DNA of 64,000 bases, taken from assembly GCF_002251435.1 (NCBI RefSeq), contig NZ_NPJI01000034.1:82946-146945 (forward strand). Direction: 5' to 3'. This document shows positions 26,218 through 34,895 of this stretch, piece after piece. The stretch's first letter is position 1; every line of letters starts with the position of its first letter. A program made the translations under genes and the position numbers. This stretch comes from Prevotella sp. P2-180 (GTDB lineage Bacteria > Bacteroidota > Bacteroidia > Bacteroidales > Bacteroidaceae). The notes below the pieces were generated by a model that searched no databases, was not told the DNA's origin, and saw only the letters and a list, made by a program, of their open reading frames with translations.

Positions 26218-27990
26218 ATGAAGTTATATCAAATCATATTCAACCCCACAGAAGGGACTCGACGTGTGAGCAAAATCCTACACTTTCTGCTTCTCACCTT
26301 TTTCCTGGCTTACATCCAGACTACAGAGGCGAAAGGTCAATTTCCATGTTTTTCATTTGGGGCAAGCATGATGAATGGGGATTTATATTGCGGTCATCAG
26401 GAGAATAGTGTTTTTGCCATGCACAGCGTCATGAAATTTCCACAGGCTTTATACGTAGCAGACTACTTGCACAAGAAAGGTCTGTCACTGAGCGACTCTG
26501 TTCTTGTACACAAGGATAGCCTGGACGCTGAGACATGGTCGCCCATGATGTCAAAATTTGAAGGGGCACGTTATTTCACGTTTGCTGAGTTAATAGAATG
26601 GTCTTTGCAGCAGAGCGACAATAATGCGTGCGACCTTTTGTTTGCATCATGCGGACAGCCGGATGCAGTAGAGAAATATATCCATACGCTTGGATTCAAA
26701 GACATCCATGTGCAACTGACGGAGAAAGAGATGAAAAAGAATCCTCATAGAGCCATAGAAAACTCAGCTACTCCGAAAGAAATGACCAGACTCTTGGAGT
26801 GGTTCTATCTTCATAGGAATGACAACAAGAATCTCTCCTTTATCTGGAATACAATGGCAGATTGTAATACTGGTAAGCAACGTATAGCAGCAGTCTTGCC
26901 CAAAGGTGGCAAACTGATTCACAAGACTGGTTCTGGCTTTCCTTCTTCTGACGGAAGACAAGACAGAAACGATGTTGGTATCGTTCTTTTGCCCGACGGT
27001 TCTCACTTGTCTATTGCCATCTTCTCACCAAAGTCAAAAGAGGAGAAAGAGGTGGCAGAGATTGCAGAACAATGTTTGATGCGCATCCAGGCGGATGAAT
27101 TCCTACGCAACATGCCGCCGGACCTACAACACAAACAGACATTGGCTATACTCAGGGCTATAGATGGAGATAACAAAGCGTTGATGGCTGTGCGCAATGC
27201 CCGGAATGCTCCACCCAAGTATTCTGACCATGTGGAAACAAAGATGATTACCCCAAACATGCGCCTATATGAGCCCAAGGGAAGTCAAGACCAACACCTT
27301 CCTGTATTGTTGTATCTGCATGGAGGTGGCTGGACTTTTGGCAGCATCAACAGTTGTGGAAGATTCTGTGATGCCCTGGCTGCATCAGGCAAGATGAGAG
27401 TCATCGCTCTTGACTATCGTTTGGCTCCAGAGCATCCTTATCCTGAAGGACTGGACGATTGTATCTCTGCCGTCAATTACATCATCGACCATACTGCAGA
27501 GCTGCATATTGATGCCAACCACATCACCATTGGCGGTGACAGTTCGGGAGGTAACCTTGCTTTGGCCACGGCTTTGTCAGAAACATGCCGCGACAAAACA
27601 GAATCCTTGCTTCTGTTCTACCCTGTGACAAAGGCTTTTGACGATGGTTCGGAATCATGGCAGCACTATGGTAAAGGCTTTGGTTTGGATGCCGAAATCA
27701 TGGAAGCTTTCAATCGGGCGTACACCATCAATGCTGACAATCGCTGTTCTGCCATTAGCGTAGGCCTGTGTAGTGATGAAGTGTTGAATATGCTTCCGAG
27801 AACCTTGCTCATCGCTGCTGAAAGGGACATTCTGCGCGATCAAGGATTGAATCTTGCAGAAAGGATGTGCGGAAATATACAACGGATAGAATATAAAGGA
27901 GCCGTACATCTTTTCATCACAGTTCCCGGCCAGGATACGGCATTTGACAGAGCAGTCAAAGATGCCATTGGATTTATTTGTAACAAATAA
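26218..27990 (+). CDS. Fusion of class A beta-lactamase-like domain and alpha/beta-hydrolase (HSL-type esterase)
   Basis: 590 residues. After an N-terminal signal-like stretch (LHFLLLTFFLAYIQTTEA), residues about 40-300 match the CfxA/CblA-like branch of class A beta-lactamases: SVMK (SxxK), SDNNACD (SDN), TEKEM and ENSATP in the omega-loop region, and KTGSG. Residues about 330-590 are an esterase of the hormone-sensitive-lipase family: LHGGGWTF oxyanion motif and GGDSSGGNLA nucleophile, with RDILRDQG and VHLF for the Asp/His part. Both active sites look intact. The fusion is unusual; the two domains could act on one envelope or drug substrate (inference). Alternatively it is a fusion created by loss of a stop codon. 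Confidence 0.85.
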   Translation: MKLYQIIFNPTEGTRRVSKILHFLLLTFFLAYIQTTEAKGQFPCFSFGASMMNGDLYCGHQENSVFAMHSVMKFPQALYVADYLHKKGLSLSDSVLVHKDSLDAETWSPMMSKFEGARYFTFAELIEWSLQQSDNNACDLLFASCGQPDAVEKYIHTLGFKDIHVQLTEKEMKKNPHRAIENSATPKEMTRLLEWFYLHRNDNKNLSFIWNTMADCNTGKQRIAAVLPKGGKLIHKTGSGFPSSDGRQDRNDVGIVLLPDGSHLSIAIFSPKSKEEKEVAEIAEQCLMRIQADEFLRNMPPDLQHKQTLAILRAIDGDNKALMAVRNARNAPPKYSDHVETKMITPNMRLYEPKGSQDQHLPVLLYLHGGGWTFGSINSCGRFCDALAASGKMRVIALDYRLAPEHPYPEGLDDCISAVNYIIDHTAELHIDANHITIGGDSSGGNLALATALSETCRDKTESLLLFYPVTKAFDDGSESWQHYGKGFGLDAEIMEAFNRAYTINADNRCSAISVGLCSDEVLNMLPRTLLIAAERDILRDQGLNLAERMCGNIQRIEYKGAVHLFITVPGQDTAFDRAVKDAIGFICNK

Positions 27991-28009
27991 TAAAACGAAA
28001 TATTCAGTT

Positions 28010-29551
28010 ATGAGCAAAATTGAAGAACTAAAGCAATTAATGTCTATTGAAGGCTGTAATACAGCACCAGACATCAAACGACATTTCGACCATATAGCAA
28101 AATTGTTGTTTGAATGTTTCGTCATTGAGTACGAAGGCTCACTCTATTTATTCAATGATATTGAGTTCTATTATTACAACAAGAACCATCGAGACATTAT
28201 TACCCATCCACGTATCTCCAAGGCAATGCGATGGTATATAAACGATTTTGGTGGGATTGACTTAAATTTTGAAAGTTCGATAAAAGCCAAAATCATCTCC
28301 AATGACAAGAAGAAATCTTCAAAACATTATTTTTTGGATGATAATGCTTCTTTCGGCGGAATTCTTCTACGCAAATTAACGAAGGAAGATGGCAGTGAGA
28401 TACTGGACGGTCCATGGGCTTGCGCTGAGCTTTTCAGGACTTTCAATGCAGTTAGTGGAGATGGTGATTTCCCTCGCCTGGTTGAACATAACAATGGCAG
28501 TGTAGCATATGTATGTGAGAAAAGAAAAAATCTTCGAACGCAGCAGCAAAACATTGAAAAAAAAGTATGTAGCATTATTGGAAAATTTGAGTCATATCCA
28601 AAATTTGAACTCCTATGCAACGACTTCGCGATATTCGAGGAGAAAAGATATAGGTATGTTCGTTGTGAAAATCTGATGCATGATTCCGACACTAATGAAG
28701 TGTATTTCTCCACATGGCTAAAGGATAAACGTGACGGTCATCCAGAGTTCTATCATAGGCTTATTGACTTGCTGAATGATATTGGAATAACGACAAAAGA
28801 GTTACATTACACGGAGGATTACTGGGCTCGTGACTACATGCCCATTCAATTGGGAAAAGAAGAGTTCGTGAAGTATCGTTATTATCCAGATTATCTTGTA
28901 AATAGCAACAAACCAGGAGATGCTGACACAATAACAGATTGCACAAAAGTGCTACATGGAATGGGTATAAACTGTCGGAAAACAAACCTTATTATTGATG
29001 GTGGTAATATGGTTTGTTGTGGCCCTTATATCGTCATGACTGATAAGGTATATACAGAAAATCATTACGAAAAGGGAGACATGGCGTTCAAGCATAAATT
29101 GGAATCAGAACTTGGTCATCCTGTGATAATCATTCCTTGGACTTTACATGGAGATTTCAACTCTGATGATACTGATAAATATGGGCACTCTGATGGTTTT
29201 CTCAGGTGGTGTGGAGATAATCGTATTCTAATGGGAAACCATGGTGATGAATATCCAGAAGAAGCAAAAGAGATAAAAGATATTCTGGTAGAATATGGAT
29301 TCTCTGTCACAGAAATGCGTTTCAACGATATTGTTTCTTCTCCTTGTAAAGAACTTAACTGGGCATATATTAATTTTCTTCAGGTTGGAAAGCATATTGT
29401 TATGCCATCCTTCAATATCGAGGAAGACAATATAGCGTATCAGTATGTCAAAAACGCCTTTCCTGATTGTCATATACATCTGTTAGAAATGACGGAAATA
29501 GCAAAAGAAGGAGGAGCTTTGCATTGTATTAGTTGGAACATTCAAAGATGA
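28010..29551 (+). CDS. Agmatine deiminase / peptidyl-arginine deiminase (PAD_porph) family protein with N-terminal extension
   Basis: 514 residues from ATG 28010. The C-terminal half carries the guanidine-deiminase residues: YWARDYMP, LIIDGGNM, GHSDGF (Asp/His) and the catalytic Cys in EGGALHCISW close to the C terminus. The N-terminal about 230 residues (LKQLMSIEGCNTAPDIKRH ...) do not belong to the usual agmatine deiminase (about 370 residues) and I do not recognise them. The substrate may be agmatine, free arginine or protein arginine. No signal peptide, so cytoplasmic. Confidence 0.82.
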   Translation: MSKIEELKQLMSIEGCNTAPDIKRHFDHIAKLLFECFVIEYEGSLYLFNDIEFYYYNKNHRDIITHPRISKAMRWYINDFGGIDLNFESSIKAKIISNDKKKSSKHYFLDDNASFGGILLRKLTKEDGSEILDGPWACAELFRTFNAVSGDGDFPRLVEHNNGSVAYVCEKRKNLRTQQQNIEKKVCSIIGKFESYPKFELLCNDFAIFEEKRYRYVRCENLMHDSDTNEVYFSTWLKDKRDGHPEFYHRLIDLLNDIGITTKELHYTEDYWARDYMPIQLGKEEFVKYRYYPDYLVNSNKPGDADTITDCTKVLHGMGINCRKTNLIIDGGNMVCCGPYIVMTDKVYTENHYEKGDMAFKHKLESELGHPVIIIPWTLHGDFNSDDTDKYGHSDGFLRWCGDNRILMGNHGDEYPEEAKEIKDILVEYGFSVTEMRFNDIVSSPCKELNWAYINFLQVGKHIVMPSFNIEEDNIAYQYVKNAFPDCHIHLLEMTEIAKEGGALHCISWNIQR

Positions 29552-29573
29552 GGACTGAATAAACCCAACAATA

Positions 29574-29777
29574 ATGACCGCACCGAATATTGAATCATCC
29601 ACACGAGAAGAGCGTTTGGATTACGTCTTGAACGAATGGCGATGTCTGCATAACTGCGAGATATGCGGCAAATGCCATGTTCTTAAAGGTCGAAGCGAAG
29701 AATCGCTATATGCCGACTATATAGACGGCAAGCGGTCGTATATGGATATAACATTGGAAATCAGAAGCAACAGATAA
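29574..29777 (+). CDS. Small Cys-rich protein (CxxCxxC)
   Basis: 67 residues with HNCEICGKCHVLKGR, a likely metal-binding cluster, and SLYADYIDGKRSYMDI. No family recognised. It overlaps the DUF4186 start by TAATG-type coupling. A 5'-deleted, diverged copy of its last about 38 codons is at 53533-53651. Confidence 0.6.
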   Translation: MTAPNIESSTREERLDYVLNEWRCLHNCEICGKCHVLKGRSEESLYADYIDGKRSYMDITLEIRSNR

Positions 29778-30214
29778 TGGTGTCACAGAAATACATATAT
29801 CCATCATTGTTCCCTGAGGAAGAATTGAATGAGAACATTTCTTCTGAGAGGAAAGAATATGACCTGACGAATCTCTTTGAGAGATTGGCAAAGTCAGACT
29901 TTCGCAGCCGTTTCCATCTGTCAATGAAAGACAGGGAATATATAATGGAAAAGGGGTTGCCTACGATACGAAATCACGCTGAGGACTTCATAGCAAAAAG
30001 ACTTGCTCCGGCTGTTATACCGAACGACGGCAAGCAGACTCCTATGCGTGGGCATCCTGTTTTTTTGGCCCAACATGCCACTGGCTGTTGTTGCCGGGGC
30101 TGTTTCTTCAAGTGGCATCATATTCCAGCAGGCAGGGCACTGACTAAGGAAGAACAGGAATATGCTGTTGCTGTATTGATGGCATGGATTGAAAAACAGA
30201 TGAATAAAGGATGA
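29777..30214 (+). CDS. DUF4186 protein
   Basis: 145 residues with the DUF4186 core: SDFRSRFHLSMKDREYIMEKG, HPVFLAQHATGCCCRGCFFKWH and an end of helical sequence EEQEYAVAVLMAWIE. Conserved His and Cys suggest metal binding; function unknown. It overlaps its upstream and downstream neighbours by 1-4 bases, so it is translationally coupled. Confidence 0.88.
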   Translation: MVSQKYIYPSLFPEEELNENISSERKEYDLTNLFERLAKSDFRSRFHLSMKDREYIMEKGLPTIRNHAEDFIAKRLAPAVIPNDGKQTPMRGHPVFLAQHATGCCCRGCFFKWHHIPAGRALTKEEQEYAVAVLMAWIEKQMNKG

Positions 30215-30417
30215 AGATAGAAGAAGCCATAGTATATGTGATGGTGAAGAGAAATGGCGGTATGACTACCGACCAAATTGCTGATGCCATCAATCGCCAA
30301 GGGTTGCACCAACGAAAAGACGGTCAGCCTGTGACGAGCAAGCAGGTGTATGCAACGATTTGCCGCTTTCCCGAAATGTTCACAAAAGAAGCAGGCAGGA
30401 TTATGTTGATGATATAA
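30211..30417 (+). CDS. Small HARE-HTH-like winged-helix protein
   Basis: 68 residues: IEEAIVYVMVKRNGGMTTDQIADAINRQGLHQRKDG, VTSKQVYATICRFPEMFT, the pattern of HARE-HTH domains that link DNA-modifying and transcription enzymes to DNA. Here the domain stands alone. It overlaps the DUF4186 stop by 4 bp. Confidence 0.75.
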   Translation: MKIEEAIVYVMVKRNGGMTTDQIADAINRQGLHQRKDGQPVTSKQVYATICRFPEMFTKEAGRIMLMI

Positions 30418-30427
30418 ACGTAATGAG

Positions 30428-30661
30428 ATGACAATAGATACAACCAATATGTGCTCACACCTTAAGAAGAAGCTATTTGAACCTGATGGTGTGTATTATC
30501 CGATATGGCAAGCCATGAAGGATGATGAGACCTTGACGGCTGTAGTACGGAGCAGGCAGTTGCACATCTACAGGAATGGGAAGAAGATTCTCGTTCTGGC
30601 AGGCAAGGCACAGCCGAAGGTGATACGCGAAGATAAATTGAATGAATTGATAACAATATAA
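30428..30661 (+). CDS. Uncharacterised small protein
   Basis: 77 residues, MTIDTTNMCSHLKKKLFEPD then VVRSRQLHIYRNGKKILVLAG. Mixed alpha/beta without a family I recognise; the ILVLAGKAQPKVIREDKL tail suggests a nucleic-acid or ligand-binding strand region. It is coupled to the flavin reductase gene by TAATG. A 3' scrap of it recurs at 53658-53688. Confidence 0.5.
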   Translation: MTIDTTNMCSHLKKKLFEPDGVYYPIWQAMKDDETLTAVVRSRQLHIYRNGKKILVLAGKAQPKVIREDKLNELITI

Positions 30662-31236
30662 TGAATAGAACTATGAAATCATTTGGACAAAAATCGTGGA
30701 TGCTTCCACAGCCGGTTTTGATTATCGGCACATACGACAAGAACGGCAACCCCAATGCTATGAATGCTGCTTGGGGCGGTCAATGGGACGCTAAAGAGAT
30801 TATGATTTCCATGGGCGCACATGCCACCACCGAAAACCTGAACGACTGCCCTGATTTTACCGTGGCATTTGCTACAAAGCAGACCATGGTAGCTGCTGAC
30901 TTCGTGGGCATCGTATCAGCCAAGAACGATGCCGACAAGATGGCGAAAGCAGGTTGGAAATGCGAGAAGTCAGAGAATGTAAACGCACCCGTCTTCACCG
31001 ACTTTCCGATGACCTTGGAGTGCCGCATCAAGGAAAAGATTGACGAGTCGGAAGAGGGCTATTACATCGTGGCAGAGATAGTCAACATCCTTGTGGATGA
31101 GAACTATCTGGCAGAGGACGGCAAGCCCGACATGGAGAAGATGGAACTCATCGTGTTCGACCCGATACATCATGGTTACATCGAACTTGGCAAGACCATC
31201 GGAAAGGCATTCTCAGATGGCAAGACTTTGAAATGA
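30661..31236 (+). CDS. Flavin reductase-like FMN-binding oxidoreductase
   Basis: 191 residues: QPVLIIGTYDKNGNPNAMNAAW, MISMGAHATTENLNDCPDFTVAF and VNAPVFTDFPMTLECRI, the flavin reductase-like split barrel used by many anaerobe FMN proteins. Reduces flavin or a small acceptor with NAD(P)H. ATG 30661 overlaps the upstream stop; ATG 30673 is possible. It overlaps the MBL gene by 4 bp. Confidence 0.9.
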   Translation: MNRTMKSFGQKSWMLPQPVLIIGTYDKNGNPNAMNAAWGGQWDAKEIMISMGAHATTENLNDCPDFTVAFATKQTMVAADFVGIVSAKNDADKMAKAGWKCEKSENVNAPVFTDFPMTLECRIKEKIDESEEGYYIVAEIVNILVDENYLAEDGKPDMEKMELIVFDPIHHGYIELGKTIGKAFSDGKTLK

Positions 31237-31988
31237 TGACACTCAGATACATCTTCCATAGCGGATTCCTGCTTGAAACGGCTCGGTGCATCCTGGTATT
31301 TGACTACTGGATGGATCCTGCCGATGTCATGAGTGGATACATGAATACATGTAAACATGTGTACGTGTTTTCAAGCCACTTCCATGAGGACCACTTCACG
31401 AAAGCAATCCTCAGATGGAAGAATAGCATCCCCAATATTACATACATCCTGTCAAAGGATATACTCAAACGCCGAAGAGCGCAGAAAGAGGATGCCGATG
31501 TATGGATGGCCAAAGGAACGGTATGGGAAGATGAGAACCTGAAAGTGACAGCCACGGGCAGCAATGACAGTGGCGTGAGCTGGATTGTTGAGACAGAAGG
31601 TAAAACCATCTTTCATGCTGGTGACTTGTGCAACTGGTACGCACGCTTTCTTGTTGACGGCACGCCTGAAGGAGAGGTCTTCAGTGAAGAGTTTGGTCAA
31701 CACATCAATCCTGTGGCAGAGGAAAAGCGATTCCTTGGTGAACTTAAAGACATCCGAAAGATAACCGACTCGTTTGACCTTGTGATGTTTCCAGTGGACG
31801 GACGCATCGGCAACGGCTATACGCTTGGAGGGCGTCAGTTTATCGAACGCTTCAAGGTTGGAATGTTTGTCCCAATGCACTTTGTCATGAGTGGGTTTGA
31901 GAGTGCGTGGCGTATGGAGCCTTTCTGCAAAGAAAAGAATGTCCCCTTTTGGTGCATCGGGCACGAAGGAGACAGCATAACAATATAA
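31233..31988 (+). CDS. MBL-fold metallohydrolase
   Basis: 251 residues. Zinc-ligand motif SSHFHEDHF, FHAGDLCNW for the bridging Asp, and C-terminal VPMHF for the last His. It is in the UlaG-like/uncharacterised hydrolase branch. The substrate is unknown. Short 3' and intergenic pieces of this locus recur in the mosaic at 53.7 kb. Confidence 0.88.
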   Translation: MMTLRYIFHSGFLLETARCILVFDYWMDPADVMSGYMNTCKHVYVFSSHFHEDHFTKAILRWKNSIPNITYILSKDILKRRRAQKEDADVWMAKGTVWEDENLKVTATGSNDSGVSWIVETEGKTIFHAGDLCNWYARFLVDGTPEGEVFSEEFGQHINPVAEEKRFLGELKDIRKITDSFDLVMFPVDGRIGNGYTLGGRQFIERFKVGMFVPMHFVMSGFESAWRMEPFCKEKNVPFWCIGHEGDSITI

Positions 31989-32014
31989 TAATAACACATT
32001 AAATCGTTAAAACA

Positions 32015-32194
32015 ATGGACACAAAAGAAAAAGTATTAGCAACAATGAAAGAGGCAGGACAGCCTCTCAACGCAGGTAAAATTGCAGAACTCAGCGGTCT
32101 CGACCGCAAAGAGGTAGATGCAGCTATGAAGCAGCTGAAGGCAGAGGGCGCAATCGTCTCTCCTGTTCGTTGCAAATGGGCACCTGCAGAGTGA
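32015..32194 (+). CDS. 59-residue winged-helix protein
   Basis: [20 protein letters not shown] then [39 protein letters not shown]: a complete minimal winged helix with HTH at about 20-41. Its stop (TGA) overlaps the ATG of the next gene, so the two are coupled. A truncated copy is at 53775. Confidence 0.75.
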   Translation: MDTKEKVLATMKEAGQPLNAGKIAELSGLDRKEVDAAMKQLKAEGAIVSPVRCKWAPAE

Positions 32195-32643
32195 TGGTAC
32201 AGGACTCGACAACATATTATGTATGGATAGGCGGGTCATGTGACTACGGTCATAAGGAACGTGCTGGTGGTGCTGCCGTTGTGATAGAGCACGACGGTAG
32301 CATCATCAGTCGTGATGTCATCAGTGATTTGCATACCACAGAGTTCCGTATGATGCTAACGCTTATGGTTAAAGTAATGAACGAGCTGCCTGACGGTTCT
32401 GACATTCTTTTCCTAACCAACGCAGCCTACATCCAGAACTTTGACAAGACACCTACAGCGAAGTCTGCCAATCTAGACCTCATCAGCCAGTGTATCGAGG
32501 CGAAAACACGGCATAATTCTGTTAGTGTCAAAATCGTACCATACCACAAAAGTCCATTGCTCATCGAAACACATGACATGGCAACAGAAGCTATGGCAAA
32601 GACAAGAAAAGAATACCACCATAGTAGTGGAGGCACAACATAA
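32194..32643 (+). CDS. RNase H-fold protein lacking catalytic acids
   Basis: 149 residues. Layout follows RNase HI: WIGGSCDYGHKERAGGAAVVI, HTTEFRMML, ILFLTNAAYI, KIVPYHKSP and THDMATEAM. At the first Asp position (normally tDGS) it has GGS, and at the third (normally SDS) it has TNA; the helix Glu and the last Asp are kept. Thus probably a non-catalytic nucleic-acid binder. Its end reads into sequence joined to the dinB remnant, so the C terminus may be altered. Confidence 0.6.
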   Translation: MVQDSTTYYVWIGGSCDYGHKERAGGAAVVIEHDGSIISRDVISDLHTTEFRMMLTLMVKVMNELPDGSDILFLTNAAYIQNFDKTPTAKSANLDLISQCIEAKTRHNSVSVKIVPYHKSPLLIETHDMATEAMAKTRKEYHHSSGGTT

Positions 32644-32803
32644 AGCCGAGGAAGAGGCACAGGCTAAGGAACGAAGGATGCAGGAGACACTGCTTAGTAT
32701 CAAGAGCAAGTTCGGCAAGAACTCAATACTCCGGGGACTGAACCTTGAAGAAGGGGCTACAGCCATAAAACGCAATAAACAGATAGGAGGACACAAAGCA
32801 TGA
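32630..32803 (+). pseudogene. dinB: 3' remnant of DNA polymerase IV gene
   Basis: About 50 codons (ERRMQETLLSIKSKFGKNSI, then EEGATAIKRNKQIGGHKA) match the extreme C terminus of Bacteroidota Y-family polymerase DinB. The catalytic part is missing: upstream lies the RNase H-fold gene in another frame. It still overlaps the next gene by ATGA as in intact dinB operons. Confidence 0.75.
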
Positions 32804-33075
32804 TGGATAAATACACCCATATCATTGACTTGCCCCACCACGTATCAAAGGTCAGGCCACAAATGACCATGTACCAACGTGCAGCTCAGTTTGCCCCGTT
32901 TGCGGCTCTAACAGGGCATAGTGCAGCGATCAGTGAAACGGCAAGACTGACAGACAAGGTGATAGAACTCTCTGAGAGTGAGTGTCAAGTGCTCAACCAG
33001 AAAATCACATTACTTTTAGCGCACCTCGACGGGAAGTTTAGCCACATTTTACCAGTTAAGAATAAAGACTGGTAA
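32800..33075 (+). CDS. YolD-like small protein of the dinB operon, probably C-terminally truncated
   Basis: 91 residues. MDKYTHIIDLPHHVSKVRPQ and RAAQFAPFAALTGHSAAISE are typical of the small YolD-like protein encoded after DinB in this phylum. Intact forms continue for another about 30-40 residues; here the sequence changes after about residue 77 (LLAHLDGKFSHILPV). Role: partner of error-prone polymerase in related systems. Confidence 0.65.
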   Translation: MMDKYTHIIDLPHHVSKVRPQMTMYQRAAQFAPFAALTGHSAAISETARLTDKVIELSESECQVLNQKITLLLAHLDGKFSHILPVKNKDW

Positions 33076-33077
33076 AA

Positions 33078-33146
33078 GTTGGACTAAATAGACAGATTAG
33101 TTGGACTAAATAGAAATGCCTATTTCCCTGAAACATCGTATCTTTG
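33078..33146 (+). promoter_or_regulatory. Promoter with direct-repeat operator
   Basis: GTTGGACTAAATAGA occurs twice (33078-33092, 33100-33114; 22-bp period, two DNA turns), followed by a -7 element TATCTTTG at 33139-33146. The direct repeat at the -33 region fits a regulator binding site. It now drives only a truncated gene. Confidence 0.65.
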
Positions 33147-33188
33147 CACCCAGATTCAAACATCGTTTAATAAAAACTTAAAGGTAAT

Positions 33189-33287
33189 ATGAGAAGTAAG
33201 ATTGAAGAGTACAATGCAGTAGTAGAAGCTGCAAGGAAGTTCACGAAGAGCGTTGCCGAGGGCAACAGCAATTATGCCGAGTCGTGA
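33189..33287 (+). pseudogene. 5' remnant of an NTF2/SnoaL-like gene
   Basis: 32 codons, MRSKIEEYNAVVEAARKFTK then SVAEGNSNYAES and stop. The start matches small NTF2-like (lumazine-binding/SnoaL-type) proteins of about 120 residues; the frame ends at the shared 18-mer ATTATGCCGAGTCGTGAC. From 33288 to 33411 nothing coding is seen. Confidence 0.5.
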
Positions 33288-33411
33288 CTGAATAAGATAG
33301 AATATCAAATGATGGTGAACTGCTTTCAGGCAAGAAGCCCCAATTTGCCAAATGGTTGTTCAAGCAAGTTTCAACAGCAGCTATCCATTGCTGACCTACA
33401 CCACATTCTTC

Positions 33412-34590
33412 TTATTTACGGAACTTACAGATAGCAGAAGCAACCTCTTTGATAATGGTTTCTGCCTTTCTGATACCATTATCTTTGGCGAGGGTAAGAG
33501 CATCTTCAAGGGTTTGACCTTGCAGCTTTCCTTGCATCATAAGGCAGTGCATAGTCTCTGGAAGGAAACCTCCGACATTGAAAATATAGGTCATGTCATA
33601 TGCTGGCGATAACTGCCAATGACCGTTTTCGTCCATTAGGAATGAAAAGTTCTTATTGTGGTCATCGGTGTTGTTGGCAAGGATGTTGAACACCATCCTG
33701 CGAAATACCTCTTCCTGTGTGGATTCAGGAAGTCGCATCTTACGACATACCATCAGCAGTTTCTCGTAGCTGTCTGCTTCGGGGTATAAGGCAGCCAGTG
33801 TCTGCATGTGAAGCTTACGTTCCCCATCACGATCGAAACGATGCGTTATGAAGTGATTCTGTCCCTCAACTTCAATAAGTTCACATGGCATCATGTAGAT
33901 ACCAGCAGCTGTAGCCATCTTGTAATAAGCCATTTCAAGTTCAGCAGAAGAACGTGAAGGATCACCAAACTTAAGAATACAGTATTCAAACCCTTTTTGC
34001 CCAGCTATCTGTCCGCTTCTTATCTCACCAGTCTTTGGATTTATGGCAATGATGGCTTTAGGTTGTCTGCCACCTGCAGAGGTGCCAACAGCTATCAAGG
34101 ATTGCATCGTCAAAGACTCATCTGGCATTATCTTTACGTTCTCACGCTCAGTGAATATCTTTTGAGCCAAGTCCGTCAAAGCTTTAAGATTGAGTTGTTC
34201 GGACTTCTTAATGCCAGATGATTCAGGGATAAACTCCAATGCTCCCATTCCTCGTTTGCCAATGAAAGAGAGAATTTCAAGAGGAGTGATTTCCTGGTTT
34301 CGGATGCCGTTCTGTATTCTCCAACATTCGAAGACTTGATTTCCCCAAGCATCAGGAAGCGAATCAGCAAGAAAAGGAGGCAATTTACGGTAAAGCTTCA
34401 TTTCCTTATCTCCCATGATAGGACGACGGCTTGCAGGTGACTTGGTAGAAGCAATAAGAGGGAAAGGATCTAGTTCGCCACCGATAACAGCAGGATTGAA
34501 CTCGAAGTACGAAATTCCTTTCCTGCCATCCCATGACAAACGACCGATTTCCTTGTCCCAGAGCATTATTTTAAGGGAGCTTGTTATCAT
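33412..34590 (-). CDS. HipA-like serine/threonine kinase toxin
   Basis: 392 residues. HipA-fold marks: SAGGRQPKAIIAI (Gly-rich ATP loop), FITHRFDRD, catalytic NTDDHNKNFSF and AYDMTY (metal-binding Asp). HipA toxins phosphorylate aminoacyl-tRNA synthetases, causing dormancy; the target here is unknown. It overlaps the upstream antitoxin gene by 4 bp. Confidence 0.92.
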   Translation of the reverse strand: MITSSLKIMLWDKEIGRLSWDGRKGISYFEFNPAVIGGELDPFPLIASTKSPASRRPIMGDKEMKLYRKLPPFLADSLPDAWGNQVFECWRIQNGIRNQEITPLEILSFIGKRGMGALEFIPESSGIKKSEQLNLKALTDLAQKIFTERENVKIMPDESLTMQSLIAVGTSAGGRQPKAIIAINPKTGEIRSGQIAGQKGFEYCILKFGDPSRSSAELEMAYYKMATAAGIYMMPCELIEVEGQNHFITHRFDRDGERKLHMQTLAALYPEADSYEKLLMVCRKMRLPESTQEEVFRRMVFNILANNTDDHNKNFSFLMDENGHWQLSPAYDMTYIFNVGGFLPETMHCLMMQGKLQGQTLEDALTLAKDNGIRKAETIIKEVASAICKFRK

Positions 34591-34895
34591 GATTTCTTAT
34601 GTCTAATTCGTTGAACCTTCTTTTCTGACTTGATGAGATATGCAGAATCTGGAAGTTCTGGCATCAGTTCGTCTAGAGTATTTATCTGACCGATAGCCTT
34701 CATCAGCAAAAGGAACGTACCAAGCGACATATTGCCTGACGTTCCGTTCTCAAACTTGTGAATGGTAGTAATGGTGATACCTGATTGCTCAGAGACATCC
34801 TTCTGCGTCATGTTACTACGCAGACGATAATCTTTGAATCTCGCTCCAAGCAGCTTTATCAATTCTGGTATGGAATATTCGTAATAGTCAGCCAT
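34587..34895 (-). CDS. HipB-like XRE antitoxin
   Basis: 102 residues with helix-turn-helix MTQKDVSEQSGITITTIHKF near 30-50. As in hipBA operons it comes first, overlaps the kinase gene, and presumably represses the operon. Basic C-terminal tail KKVQRIRHKKS. Confidence 0.9.
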   Translation of the reverse strand: MADYYEYSIPELIKLLGARFKDYRLRSNMTQKDVSEQSGITITTIHKFENGTSGNMSLGTFLLLMKAIGQINTLDELMPELPDSAYLIKSEKKVQRIRHKKS

